In this document: piece after piece, positions 34,122 through 42,607 of the stretch
Position numbering within the stretch: the first letter of the stretch is position 1
Layout: the number at the start of each line of letters is the position of its first letter
DNA from: Allobosea sp. Root483D1
GTDB lineage: Bacteria; Pseudomonadota; Alphaproteobacteria; Rhizobiales; Beijerinckiaceae
DNA: 64,000 bases
NCBI RefSeq assembly: GCF_001429505.1
Contig: NZ_LMJW01000023.1
Coordinates: 303,265-367,264, forward strand
Reading direction: 5' to 3'
Notes under the pieces: generated by a model
What the model was told of the DNA's origin: nothing
Database searches by the model: none
Seen by the model: only the letters and a program-made list of their open reading frames with translations
Translations under genes and position numbers: made by a program

Positions 34122-35669
34122 ATGAACGCGATGCGTGAACAGAGCCGGTCAGTCTGGATGGATGTCGAAGTCGCCTCCCATTCCGCGCCGCTTACCGAAA
34201 ACGCAAAGGCTGACGTGGCCATCGTAGGTGCCGGGATCGCGGGTCTATCGATCGCCTACGAGTTGGCGCTGCGCGGCCACTTGGTGGTCGTTCTGGACCG
34301 CGGACCCATTGCAGGTGGCATGACGGCGAGGACGACCGCGCATCTGGCGCCTGTCTGCGACGACTCGCTTTCCGAACTGCTTTCGATGCGAGGCCAAGAA
34401 TTGGCGAGCGGATTTCAGGCCAGCCAGAGCGCTGCCGTTGACCGGATCGAGGCAATTCAAGCGGAACTCGATATCGACTGCGAGTTCCGCCGATTGGACG
34501 GCGTTCTCTTTCTCGATCCCGCAAGCGAGCCATCGGTTTTGGACGATGAAGTCTCGGCTGCCAGCGAGATCGGCGTAAAGGTCGAGCGCGGCAAAGGTTT
34601 GCCGCTCGAGACGCTGCAAGATCGCCCCTTCCTTCGCTACCCCGACCAGGCCACGTTTCATCCGCTCAAATACCTCCGCGGCCTTGCCGAAGCATTGGAG
34701 AAGAAGGGGGCGCGGCTGCACGCGTTCTCAGCTGTCGAGGAGATTTCTGAAGACCACGGCCGTGTGCACCTACGGCTTGCCTCCGGCCACACAGTTGATG
34801 CGTCCCACGCCGTCGTCGCGACGAACTCTCCGATCCATGATCTTTTCGCCCTGCACACCAAGCAGGCGCCCTATCGCACCTATGCCATGGGCTTCGAAAT
34901 CGAACGCGGAGCCCTGGCCGACGCGCTCTATTGGGATACCGGAGATCCCTACCATTACGTCCGGCTGACCTCCGGCGCAGACGACAAGGATATCCTGATC
35001 GCCGGCGGTGAGGACCACAAGACCGGCGAAGCCAACGACGCGCCGGCGCGTTTTGCGGCACTGGAATCCTGGATCAGGATGCTGGTGCCGAGCCTGGGGC
35101 CGGAGCTTTATCGTTGGTCCGGCCAGGTCATGGACACGCTCGACTATGGCGCCTTCATCGGCCGTGAATCCGGGCGCGAACGGATCTTCGTGACCACCGG
35201 AGATTCCGGCCAAGGGATTACGCACGGGGTGGTGGCCAGCCAAATCATTCCCGACCTCATCGACGGCAAGGATAATCCTTATGTCGCCGTCTACGATCCG
35301 GGCCGCAAGCCGATCAAGGCTGCCTCTGCCTTCCTCACCGAAAACAGCACGCTGGCGACCAACCTGGCGCAATATCTCATGCCGGGCGAATTGGGATCGG
35401 TTGAAGAGCTTGAGCCTGGGCAAGGCGCGATTGTTCGCAACGGCCTGACAAAGATTGCCGCCTATCGCGGCGAAGACGGCACCCTCTATCAGCGATCGGC
35501 CGTCTGCACCCATCTCGGCTGCCACTTGCAATGGAACAGTCTCGAAAAATGCTGGGATTGCCCCTGTCACGGCTCACACTTCGCGCCGGACGGCAGCGTG
35601 CTGAACGGTCCGGCTATTGCGCCTCTCGGAGAGGTCGAAAGCAGTGGGCATACGAGGGCAGCTGAATGA
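34122..35669 (+). CDS. FAD-dependent oxidoreductase with C-terminal Rieske domain
   Basis: The 515-residue fusion has an N-terminal DAO-type FAD fold with the dinucleotide motif DVAIVGAGIAGLSIAYELAL (residues about 29-48) and a late FVTTGDSGQGITHGVVASQI. The C-terminus is a Rieske [2Fe-2S] domain with CTHLGCH (Cys462, His464) and CPCHGSHF. The reaction is unknown; relatives are found in stress operons of alphaproteobacteria and actinobacteria, where detoxification of an amine or aldehyde is suspected. It follows a near-consensus EcfG site. Confidence 0.9.
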   Translation: MNAMREQSRSVWMDVEVASHSAPLTENAKADVAIVGAGIAGLSIAYELALRGHLVVVLDRGPIAGGMTARTTAHLAPVCDDSLSELLSMRGQELASGFQASQSAAVDRIEAIQAELDIDCEFRRLDGVLFLDPASEPSVLDDEVSAASEIGVKVERGKGLPLETLQDRPFLRYPDQATFHPLKYLRGLAEALEKKGARLHAFSAVEEISEDHGRVHLRLASGHTVDASHAVVATNSPIHDLFALHTKQAPYRTYAMGFEIERGALADALYWDTGDPYHYVRLTSGADDKDILIAGGEDHKTGEANDAPARFAALESWIRMLVPSLGPELYRWSGQVMDTLDYGAFIGRESGRERIFVTTGDSGQGITHGVVASQIIPDLIDGKDNPYVAVYDPGRKPIKAASAFLTENSTLATNLAQYLMPGELGSVEELEPGQGAIVRNGLTKIAAYRGEDGTLYQRSAVCTHLGCHLQWNSLEKCWDCPCHGSHFAPDGSVLNGPAIAPLGEVESSGHTRAAE

Positions 35670-35706
35670 CACGACGCTCGACTTCCGACGCGGCGGGGGC
35701 GTTGCA

Positions 35707-36033
35707 ATGATCCATCACATCTCCGTCGGTACCAACGACCGGCCGTGCGCGCGCATTCTACGACGCCGTACTGCCTGTGACCGGGATGCGCTTGCTCAAC
35801 GGCTCTGTGGATTCTGCGGACTACGGCATCGGCGCCTTCTGTTCAGCGTCGAAACCCCGGTCGACGGCAAGCCAGCGACACCGGAGAATGGGGTCCATAT
35901 CGCGCTGGCGCATGGCGGTCGTGACGCAGGCGCCCCGGTCCTGCGCCCCGAATACGATGGCCACGATTACGGTGCCTTTATCTTCGATCCTGACGGCAAC
36001 AAGATTGAAGCGGTCACCTATTCCAGCAAATGA
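35707..36033 (+). pseudogene. VOC/glyoxalase-family gene, damaged copy
   Basis: The frame MIHHISVGTND is followed by out-of-frame translation; the proper continuation RARAFYDAVLPVTGMRLLNG, then SVDSADYGIGAF, lies in another frame between slips near 35742 and 35838. After that the original frame resumes with FSVETPVDGKPATPENGVHI and ends YDGHDYGAFIFDPDGNKIEA. Compared with the intact relative at 59320-59697, about 20 residues between the HIA strand and the GG-x-D loop are also missing. The product would lack much of the metal-binding fold. Confidence 0.82.
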
Positions 36034-36043
36034 CCAAAAAATT

Positions 36044-36069
36044 GGGCGGGCGCCTTTTAGGACCCGCCC
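36044..36069 (-). terminator. Rho-independent terminator after the KGG-repeat gene
   Basis: GGGCGGG (36044-36050) and CCCGCCC (36063-36069) form the stem. Read on the minus strand the hairpin is followed by AATTTTTT, a proper T-run. It ends the transcript of the gene at 36095-36310 and may also stop the plus-strand gene. Confidence 0.75.
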
Positions 36070-36094
36070 GACCCAATGCGCGACGGATGGATGA

Positions 36095-36310
36095 TTAGCT
36101 CTGCCCGCCCTTTCGACCGGCTTCGGATGCGCGTTCGCGGACGTTGGCGAAATTACCGGCCCCACCGCGCTGCGTATCGTCTTGCAAACCTGACTGGCGG
36201 CGCTCCCTATCATACGCTGTCTGCTGCCCCCTGTGGCTGCGCTCGCCGCCCTTCTTGCCGGCTTCCGAAGCCTTCTTAGGATCGTTGGCAAAGCCCTGAT
36301 TGTTGGCCAT
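36095..36310 (-). CDS. KGG-repeat general stress protein
   Basis: ATG 36310 after GGAGCGAG gives 71 residues. Two KGG (stress-induced Lys-Gly-Gly) repeats are visible: FANDPKKASEAGKKGGERSH and FANVRERASEAGRKGGQS. Such small, hydrophilic proteins accumulate in stationary phase, e.g. GsiB/YciG. A minus-strand EcfG-like site lies about 90 bp upstream; the gene is divergent from the catalase gene. Confidence 0.88.
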   Translation of the reverse strand: MANNQGFANDPKKASEAGKKGGERSHRGQQTAYDRERRQSGLQDDTQRGGAGNFANVRERASEAGRKGGQS

Positions 36311-36396
36311 GTCTCGCTCCATAGGTTGCTCTCCGAATTTGGAGAATCTTGGGACTGAGTTTGGGGAGACCAGCTCTGTGACCGGTCGCAGAGTCA

Positions 36397-36421
36397 ACCG
36401 ATGCGCTGAGGGCCTGTTCCC
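36397..36421 (-). promoter_or_regulatory. Near-consensus EcfG promoter (minus strand)
   Basis: On the minus strand GGAAC (36421-36417), 16 bp, GGTT (36400-36397) differs from consensus in one base and lies 86 bp before the KGG-repeat gene. Confidence 0.45.
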
Positions 36422-36534
36422 GCCTTGGCAGAGTTTTTGAGACGGGGCGCCCGCCGGCTGGGCAGCCCTGCTTGGTGAGCCAGCTGTCGATGCACAGCTT
36501 GCGCCCTGAAGCGGATTTATCGGCTTTGGCGCGC

Positions 36535-36559
36535 GGAACGAGCGGGCGAGCGGAACGTT
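36535..36559 (+). promoter_or_regulatory. EcfG-type promoter of the catalase gene
   Basis: GGAAC (36535-36539), 16 bp, CGTT (36556-36559) exactly matches the EcfG consensus, 69 bp before the catalase start. Confidence 0.7.
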
Positions 36560-36628
36560 TAAGGCGCACAGCAAATCCGGGATCCCAGCCGGGACCCGAG
36601 AAGTTGCAGCCAGCGACAGGCGGCCAGC

Positions 36629-38719
36629 ATGAGCAAGTCCAAATCCCCCGAAGCGCCACGTCCTACTTCTGGCCAGGGAGGCGAGACGCATCAAACCGCC
36701 TCAGCTGCCGAACAGCGGATCACGACAAACCACGGCGTTCCGCTGAGCGACAATCAAAACTCGCTCAAAGCTGGCGAACGCGGCCCTACTCTCCTTGAGG
36801 ACTTCGCTCTCCGGGAAAAAATTCAACATTTCGATCACGAGAGAATTCCGGAGCGGATCGTGCATGCTCGCGGATCAGCCGCGCATGGATATTTCGAGCT
36901 AACGGACTCTCTAGCCGAATTCAGTCGGGCCAAGATCCTGACCGAAGTCGGCGTCAAGACAGAATTATTCACGCGCTTTTCGACGGTCGCGGGTGGTGCG
37001 GGATCTGTAGATACTCCTCGAGATGTCCGTGGCTTTGCGGTCAAGTTCTATACCAAGGAGGGCAACTGGGACCTCGTCGGCAACAACATTCCCGTCTTCT
37101 TTATCCAGGACGCCATTAAATTTCCTGACCTCATCCACGCAGTAAAAATGGAGGCCGATCGCGGTTATCCGCAGGCGGCCAGCGCACACGACACCTTTTG
37201 GGATTTTATCGGGCTGATGCCTGAGGCGACCCACATGATCATGTGGGCGATGTCAGATCGTGCAATTCCTCGCTCATTCCGCATGATGGAGGGCTTTGGG
37301 GTCAACACGTTTCGACTTTTGAACGACAAGGACGAGGCCACGTTCGTCAAGTTCCATTGGCGCCCCAAGCTCGGTACGCAGTCGACCTGTTGGGATGAGG
37401 CTATCAAAATTGCCGGCGCCGACCCTGATTATCACCGCCGGGATCTTCACGAAGCCATTGCTGCCGGACAATTTCCCGAATGGGAGTTCGGGGTCCAGCT
37501 TCTGAGCCAAAACGAAGCTGATGCTTTGCCATTCGATATCCTCGACGCCACCAAGCTGATACCCGAGGAGCTCGTCCCGATCCGATTCATAGGTCGGGTG
37601 GTTCTCAACCGGAACCCTGACAACTTCTTCGCCGAAACGGAACAAGCTGCGTTCCTTCCAACCAACATGCCGCCTGGCGTCGATGTCTCAGAGGATCCGC
37701 TCCTTCAGGGTCGGCTCTTTTCCTATCAGGATACCCAGCTCTCGCGCCTCGGCACGGTCAACTTTCACCAAATCCCGGTCAACAAGGCCAAGGGATGCCC
37801 GTTTCAGAACCTGCAGCGCGACGGACAGATGCAGACGCAGGTCTTCAAAGGGCGCGCCAACTACGAGCCCAACAGCCTAAACGAGGCTGGAGAAGACGGG
37901 GGACCGCGGGAGGATCCAAACGGCGGGTTCCGGACCTTCGCCCTTCCGATGGAGCAAACGAAGGTTCGGCTACGCTCGAAGAGCTTCGCCGACCATTACT
38001 CACACGCACGGTTGTTCTTTCGCTCACAGACCGAGATAGAGCAGGCTCATATCGCCAGTGCGCTGGTTTTCGAACTCTCGAAGGTGTCGCTCGAACATGT
38101 GCGTCTGCGGATGCTGTCCAATTTGCGGAATGTCGACGAGACGCTCGCCGCGCGCGTTGCAACCGGCTTAAATTTGGAGCTACCGACCGCCTCGGTTGCG
38201 GCAGTTGCGCCGCAGAACATGAAAGCTTCGCCTGCGCTGCGCATTGTTGGGAAGTATCCGGAAACGTTGCAGGGTCGAACCGTCGGCATCCTGGTATCGG
38301 ATGGAGCGGATGGTGATCTGATTGGAGCTGTTATGAAAGCTGTCGAGGGCGATGGCGGCACGATTAAGATCGTCGCGCCCAGGATCGGGGGCGTCACGCT
38401 CAAGGGCGGTAAGAAGCTCAAGGCAAATGGGCAGCTAGCTGGGAGCCCGTCAGTCATATTCGATGCCGTAGCGCTCGTGTTGTCCAAGGAGGGGTGCGCG
38501 GCATTGCTCAACGACGGAGCAGCGCTTGGGTTCGCCATGGACGCTTTCGGTCATCTCAAAGGTCTCGGCTTTAGCCCAGAAGCCAAACCGCTGCTCGATA
38601 AGGCCGGCGTCGTTCCCGACGAAGGCGTGGCGCCGCTGAACGGCGAAATCGCTGCCTTCCTCAAAGCGGCCCGAACACGGCAGTGGGCTCGGGAACCTAA
38701 GGTGCGATCACTGGCCTAA
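36629..38719 (+). CDS. katE: Large-subunit catalase (HPII/KatE type)
   Basis: A 696-residue clade-2 catalase that breaks down hydrogen peroxide. The catalytic His is at about residue 79 in ERIPERIVHARGSAAHGYF, the Asn in WDLVGNNIPVFFIQD, and the haem-ligand Tyr366 in RLFSYQDTQLSRLG. The extra C-terminal domain, from about residue 545 (VGILVSDGADGDLIGAVMKA), has the flavodoxin/DJ-1-like fold typical of HPII enzymes. An exact EcfG promoter upstream fits stationary-phase induction like E. coli katE. Confidence 0.95.
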   Translation: MSKSKSPEAPRPTSGQGGETHQTASAAEQRITTNHGVPLSDNQNSLKAGERGPTLLEDFALREKIQHFDHERIPERIVHARGSAAHGYFELTDSLAEFSRAKILTEVGVKTELFTRFSTVAGGAGSVDTPRDVRGFAVKFYTKEGNWDLVGNNIPVFFIQDAIKFPDLIHAVKMEADRGYPQAASAHDTFWDFIGLMPEATHMIMWAMSDRAIPRSFRMMEGFGVNTFRLLNDKDEATFVKFHWRPKLGTQSTCWDEAIKIAGADPDYHRRDLHEAIAAGQFPEWEFGVQLLSQNEADALPFDILDATKLIPEELVPIRFIGRVVLNRNPDNFFAETEQAAFLPTNMPPGVDVSEDPLLQGRLFSYQDTQLSRLGTVNFHQIPVNKAKGCPFQNLQRDGQMQTQVFKGRANYEPNSLNEAGEDGGPREDPNGGFRTFALPMEQTKVRLRSKSFADHYSHARLFFRSQTEIEQAHIASALVFELSKVSLEHVRLRMLSNLRNVDETLAARVATGLNLELPTASVAAVAPQNMKASPALRIVGKYPETLQGRTVGILVSDGADGDLIGAVMKAVEGDGGTIKIVAPRIGGVTLKGGKKLKANGQLAGSPSVIFDAVALVLSKEGCAALLNDGAALGFAMDAFGHLKGLGFSPEAKPLLDKAGVVPDEGVAPLNGEIAAFLKAARTRQWAREPKVRSLA

Positions 38720-38734
38720 GCCGGATCGGGCCAA

Positions 38735-39841
38735 ATGGGTGTTCTGACGTCACCTATCCAGGCGGACCTTCGCGGCGGCACGCCTCGAGCCTTCAAGGTG
38801 CGAGCTTTCTCCGGCCCCGGGAAAAAATTGCATTCGATTAAGGATGTTGGAGTGAGCAGCCTCTTCTCAAGTCTTCTGCGTCGTATCACGCCAAGGGACA
38901 CGTCCACCAAAGCCATCCTACCCGGCGAAACCATTGTTCAATTTGTCTGGCGAACCAGCGGTGCTCATCAGTTTTATGTCGGATTGATCGCGATCGCCGT
39001 AGCGCTGCTGAACTTCGTCCCGATTGAATTTCAACGGCGAATTGTAGACGTTGCAATCGCCAACAAAGATATCGAGACGCTGGTTTATCTTGGGGCGCTA
39101 TATCTTGCGGTCATCGTAGTACAAGGCTTCCTGAAATATATCCTTCTCGTCTATCAGGGGTGGGTTGGAGAGAGCGCCGTAAAAAAATCTCGCGACCAAT
39201 TATCTGAGATTGCAAACGGACGATTTTCGAATGGAAATGAAAATAGCGGACGAGCAGTAACCGTTATCGGAAAAGAAATTGATGGAGTCGGCGGCTTTGT
39301 AGGCGTTAGCATTTCGGAATTTGTAGTAAATCTCACGTTTCTCATTGTAATTCTATCTTATATGGCGTTCATACAACCGCTCATGGCGCTTGTCGGCGCA
39401 GGCGCTTTACTGCCACAGGTTATACTCGCTTTTTACATGCAGCGTCAGTTAAATGCGCTGGTCGAACGCCAAGTCAGCCTCGTTCGTCAACTTGGGGATG
39501 AAACGGTTGGTCAGGACGTAAGCCACCCGCTTGAAGAGGGTAAAACCACCATTGCAGCGATTTTTAGCAATCGAATCCGATTCTACTTTCTGAAATACGG
39601 ATTGAAGACCTTGCTAAATTTAGCCAATGCGATTGGTCCCCTTATGGTCCTGAGCGTTGGCGGCTGGATGGTCATTCAGGGGCAGACAACCATCGGTACT
39701 GTCGTTGCGTTTATATCGGGTTTGGAACGACTGTCCAACCCACTGCGCGATCTGCTGAATTTTTATCGAGAGTACCAACAGGCGGATGTTCAGCTGGGAT
39801 TGATCGTTGAGTGGATTGAAGAGCAACCTCTCAAGTCGTAG
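38735..39841 (+). CDS. ABC transporter transmembrane domain without ATPase domain
   Basis: The 368-residue frame starts at ATG 38735; a later start near 38853 is possible. Six helices of an ABC type-1 exporter membrane domain are visible, from YVGLIAIAVALLNFVPIEFQ to TIGTVVAFISGLERLSNPLR, with the usual coupling region. The frame ends at EWIEEQPLKS, just where the nucleotide-binding domain normally begins; no Walker A is found downstream. It is either a stand-alone membrane half using an ATPase from elsewhere, or a truncated exporter. Confidence 0.75.
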   Translation: MGVLTSPIQADLRGGTPRAFKVRAFSGPGKKLHSIKDVGVSSLFSSLLRRITPRDTSTKAILPGETIVQFVWRTSGAHQFYVGLIAIAVALLNFVPIEFQRRIVDVAIANKDIETLVYLGALYLAVIVVQGFLKYILLVYQGWVGESAVKKSRDQLSEIANGRFSNGNENSGRAVTVIGKEIDGVGGFVGVSISEFVVNLTFLIVILSYMAFIQPLMALVGAGALLPQVILAFYMQRQLNALVERQVSLVRQLGDETVGQDVSHPLEEGKTTIAAIFSNRIRFYFLKYGLKTLLNLANAIGPLMVLSVGGWMVIQGQTTIGTVVAFISGLERLSNPLRDLLNFYREYQQADVQLGLIVEWIEEQPLKS

Positions 39842-40211
39842 AGGCTTCGCTCCCGCGCGGTGTCGAGGCGTCAGAACATCCCCAGCGAACGGTCCGAAAT
39901 GCGTTCATGGTGATGTTTTCTCAATTGGCGATGACTGAGCAAACCTGCACCAAATCAATAGGTTCCACGGCTTTTGAGCGCGAAATCAAGACGATGCTGC
40001 ACGCGCGGGGATCACAAGAATCCCCGTCGCGAAGCACGCCATCGGCGAGCACCCCTCGTCCATTCCAGTCTCGGTGGGGGCACTCAAGGCAGCGATCTGT
40101 GCCGTTGGCCACTGAGCAGCAAGGTGCCGCAGAAAACCGAGATGCCAAGACCTGGAAATCTGGAACCGGGCCAGTCTCGGCCCCAACAGTCAGCGGCGGT
40201 AAAATCTGCTC
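39842..40211. other. Intergenic stretch between convergent genes
   Basis: No supported gene. One plus-strand frame without a start contains ITRIPVAKHAIGEHPSSIPV, then SVGALKAAICAVGH before a stop near 40113, which reads like a protein tail; it may be the remnant of a lost gene. The longer plus-strand frame from 39907 is of doubtful composition. Confidence 0.3.
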
Positions 40212-41093
40212 CTAACCTTCTGCGCCCCGTCGCTCCAACGCGGTATACCAGACGACCGAAGCAAATATCACCGCCCCGCCGACCAGCGTCGCAGTTGGTG
40301 GCTGCTCTGAGAACAGAAGCCAGACCCAGACAGGAGTCATGACGATTTCGGTGGCGCCAATCAGAGCTGCCTCGGCTGGCGCTAGATGCCTCGCACCGAT
40401 AATGAACAAGACCAGTGCGACCGCGAAATTAGTGGCGCCGAAGGCCGCCAAAACGAGCCAGTTAAGGGCATCCAGCGAACCTACGGAACTGAAGGGCACG
40501 AAGAGCAGAAAAGTCAGTGCCGCGCTGATGAAGATCGGCGGCATTGCTGGGAGTTCCGGGTCGAGTCTCGGGATAACGATGACCACGGCAAACGTCGCGG
40601 TCATCAGGAGGGCGAGAAGATCGCCAATGATCCGCCCACCTCCCATGGATGACGAGACGATAATCGCAACGCCGATGAGGCAGCCAAGGCCTGCATACAT
40701 CGTGCGTAACGCGATGGCCTCCTTCAGCAGCGCCCAGCCGAGAATGGCCGCGATTAGTGGTGCAGTCGCATAGATGACGGCGACATTGGCTACGCTGGTT
40801 GAGTAGTAGGCGCCGATGAACGCAGCCTGGCTGATTGTCTGGCAGGCAATCATCGCCATACCGGTGCGTCCGAAAATCGATTTCCACTCTCGACGCGTTC
40901 CTGTGCCGCCGAACATCGCCATTGGGACGATAAGGAAAAGGGCGGCAAACAGCGATCGCCATGCGATCGCTGTCCACGCGTCCGTCGTCAGCAGGCGCGC
41001 GTAAATCCCACTGACGCTCCAGGCGACGGTGGCAGCAAAGACATACAGGACGCCGCGGGAGTGGGCGGGCAACGTACGAAGCCGGGTAGCCAA
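40212..41093 (-). CDS. EamA/DMT-family transporter
   Basis: The 293-residue membrane protein has ten helices in two EamA repeats: VLYVFAATVAWSVSGIYARL opens the first, LLALLMTATFAVVIVIPRLD the second, and the end is GGAVIFASVVWYTALERR. These drug/metabolite transporters export small metabolites; the substrate is unknown. The gene stands alone. Confidence 0.9.
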   Translation of the reverse strand: MATRLRTLPAHSRGVLYVFAATVAWSVSGIYARLLTTDAWTAIAWRSLFAALFLIVPMAMFGGTGTRREWKSIFGRTGMAMIACQTISQAAFIGAYYSTSVANVAVIYATAPLIAAILGWALLKEAIALRTMYAGLGCLIGVAIIVSSSMGGGRIIGDLLALLMTATFAVVIVIPRLDPELPAMPPIFISAALTFLLFVPFSSVGSLDALNWLVLAAFGATNFAVALVLFIIGARHLAPAEAALIGATEIVMTPVWVWLLFSEQPPTATLVGGAVIFASVVWYTALERRGAEG

Positions 41094-41256
41094 TTTTACA
41101 CGCTGAGCGAGGTCCAGTTTAATAAAATCAAAGCCCGCATCTCGCCGTCCGTCAACGAGCTGCCCGCGGATTTAATCAGATGAGAATGTCGAACTGTGGC
41201 CAGAAGGACGGCGTCCGGTGCGACACTCGCCATTGCCAGAATGTTGAGTGAGATAA

Positions 41257-42579
41257 TCAGATCTGCGATCTTGCGAGGCTGGAGAGCCAGTCTGAAAACT
41301 TCTCATTTGCCGCGCGATTTTGCCAGTCTGAGAAGGTGTAGGGCTTGGATGCGGCGGCATCCTTGTCGAACAAGGCAATCTGAGTGCTCGCGAACTGCTG
41401 ATCGAACAGATTGATGTTGGCCTCGTCGTTGAGCCTCAAGGCTCGGTCATCGATATTTGTCGAGCCGACTGAGGTCCAAACGTCGTCAACGACCACCAGC
41501 TTGCAGTGGAAGAACGTGGGCTGAAATTCGCTGATTCTTACACCTGCCTCGAGCATGTCGCCCCAAAGATGCCGGGAAGCCTTCCTGACGAGGCGCGCAT
41601 CGGTCCGAGGCCCAGGGACGATTATGTGGACGTCCACGCCGCGCTTGCGAGCGTCCAGGAGCTGCCGCCTGGTTAATTCATCAGGGACGAAATACGGCGT
41701 GGCGATCCGGATACTCTTCTGGGCTGAGGCAAGCGCCGTCATCAGCATGAGGTGCATGACATTGCGCTGATGGGTCGAGCTGATGACAACCTGGGTTGCG
41801 TGATCGCCCGTCGGCTGGGGTGTTGGAAAAAAGCGATCGCCCAGCAACAATTCGCCCGTCGCCTCAATCCAATGTTCGGCGAACGCCGCCTGGAGTTCCG
41901 CGGTGGCCGGTCCTTCCAACCGATAGTGATTGTCACGCCACTCGTTCGGTGAACGCGCATCGCCGTTCCATTCATCGGCGATGCCGACACCGCCAGTGAA
42001 GCCAACGCGTCCATCGACGATCAGCAGTTTCCGGTGAGTGCGGTTGTTCACCCGATCGATGGTGTACCATGTGATAGGGCGGAACCGGACAACCTCGACG
42101 CCGGCATCCTGCATCCGCTTGATAAGTCCCTCGTCCATAGGGAGGCTACCGACCCAGTCCAGCAGAACTTTTACGCTCAAGCCCTCGCGGGCCTTGATCG
42201 AGAGCGCATCCGCGAATTCATTGGCGATGGCACCGCGCCAATAGATGTAGGTTTCGAAGCTGATCGTTTGCCGCGCTTCACGGATTGCGCGCAGCATCGA
42301 AGGGAAGATTTGGGCGCCGTTGACAAGTGTCTCCACGCGGTTCCCCGGAATATAGCTCGATCCGAAGAGCGCCCCCATCGATGTCTTCAGCTGACGATCC
42401 GAGGACACCAAATGATGCGGGAGCGGTTGCCGCAGTTCTTGCGGCTCCGGCAAAAGGTTGCTGACGGTCAGATAACCGAGGGCGCCGATAGCAGCCGAAA
42501 CCAGGCCAATGAGGAGAGGGTGGCGTCGAAAATTCACCTTCACGCGAACGTCGAGGCTGCGGCGTGACGTTGCAGACAA
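41257..42579 (-). CDS. Cardiolipin synthase-like phospholipase D protein
   Basis: The 440-residue protein has an N-terminal membrane anchor (LLIGLVSAAIGALGYLTVSN) and two HKD motifs: THRKLLIVDGRVGFTGGVGI and FHCKLVVVDDVWTSVGSTN. These two motifs make the active site of bacterial cardiolipin synthases, which transfer phosphatidyl groups. A single N-terminal helix instead of two and the length fit the ClsB/ClsC-like branch. It lies 28 bp after the AI-2E family gene on the same strand, probably an operon for envelope functions. Confidence 0.88.
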   Translation of the reverse strand: MSATSRRSLDVRVKVNFRRHPLLIGLVSAAIGALGYLTVSNLLPEPQELRQPLPHHLVSSDRQLKTSMGALFGSSYIPGNRVETLVNGAQIFPSMLRAIREARQTISFETYIYWRGAIANEFADALSIKAREGLSVKVLLDWVGSLPMDEGLIKRMQDAGVEVVRFRPITWYTIDRVNNRTHRKLLIVDGRVGFTGGVGIADEWNGDARSPNEWRDNHYRLEGPATAELQAAFAEHWIEATGELLLGDRFFPTPQPTGDHATQVVISSTHQRNVMHLMLMTALASAQKSIRIATPYFVPDELTRRQLLDARKRGVDVHIIVPGPRTDARLVRKASRHLWGDMLEAGVRISEFQPTFFHCKLVVVDDVWTSVGSTNIDDRALRLNDEANINLFDQQFASTQIALFDKDAAASKPYTFSDWQNRAANEKFSDWLSSLARSQI

Positions 42580-42607
42580 CAGGGCATTGAGAATCGTAGG
42601 TTTCTGG

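Noticed and set aside
39907..40215. 102-codon plus-strand frame
   Set aside because: Ser/Arg/Thr-rich with no domain; another frame of the same stretch looks more protein-like, so this one is probably not coding.
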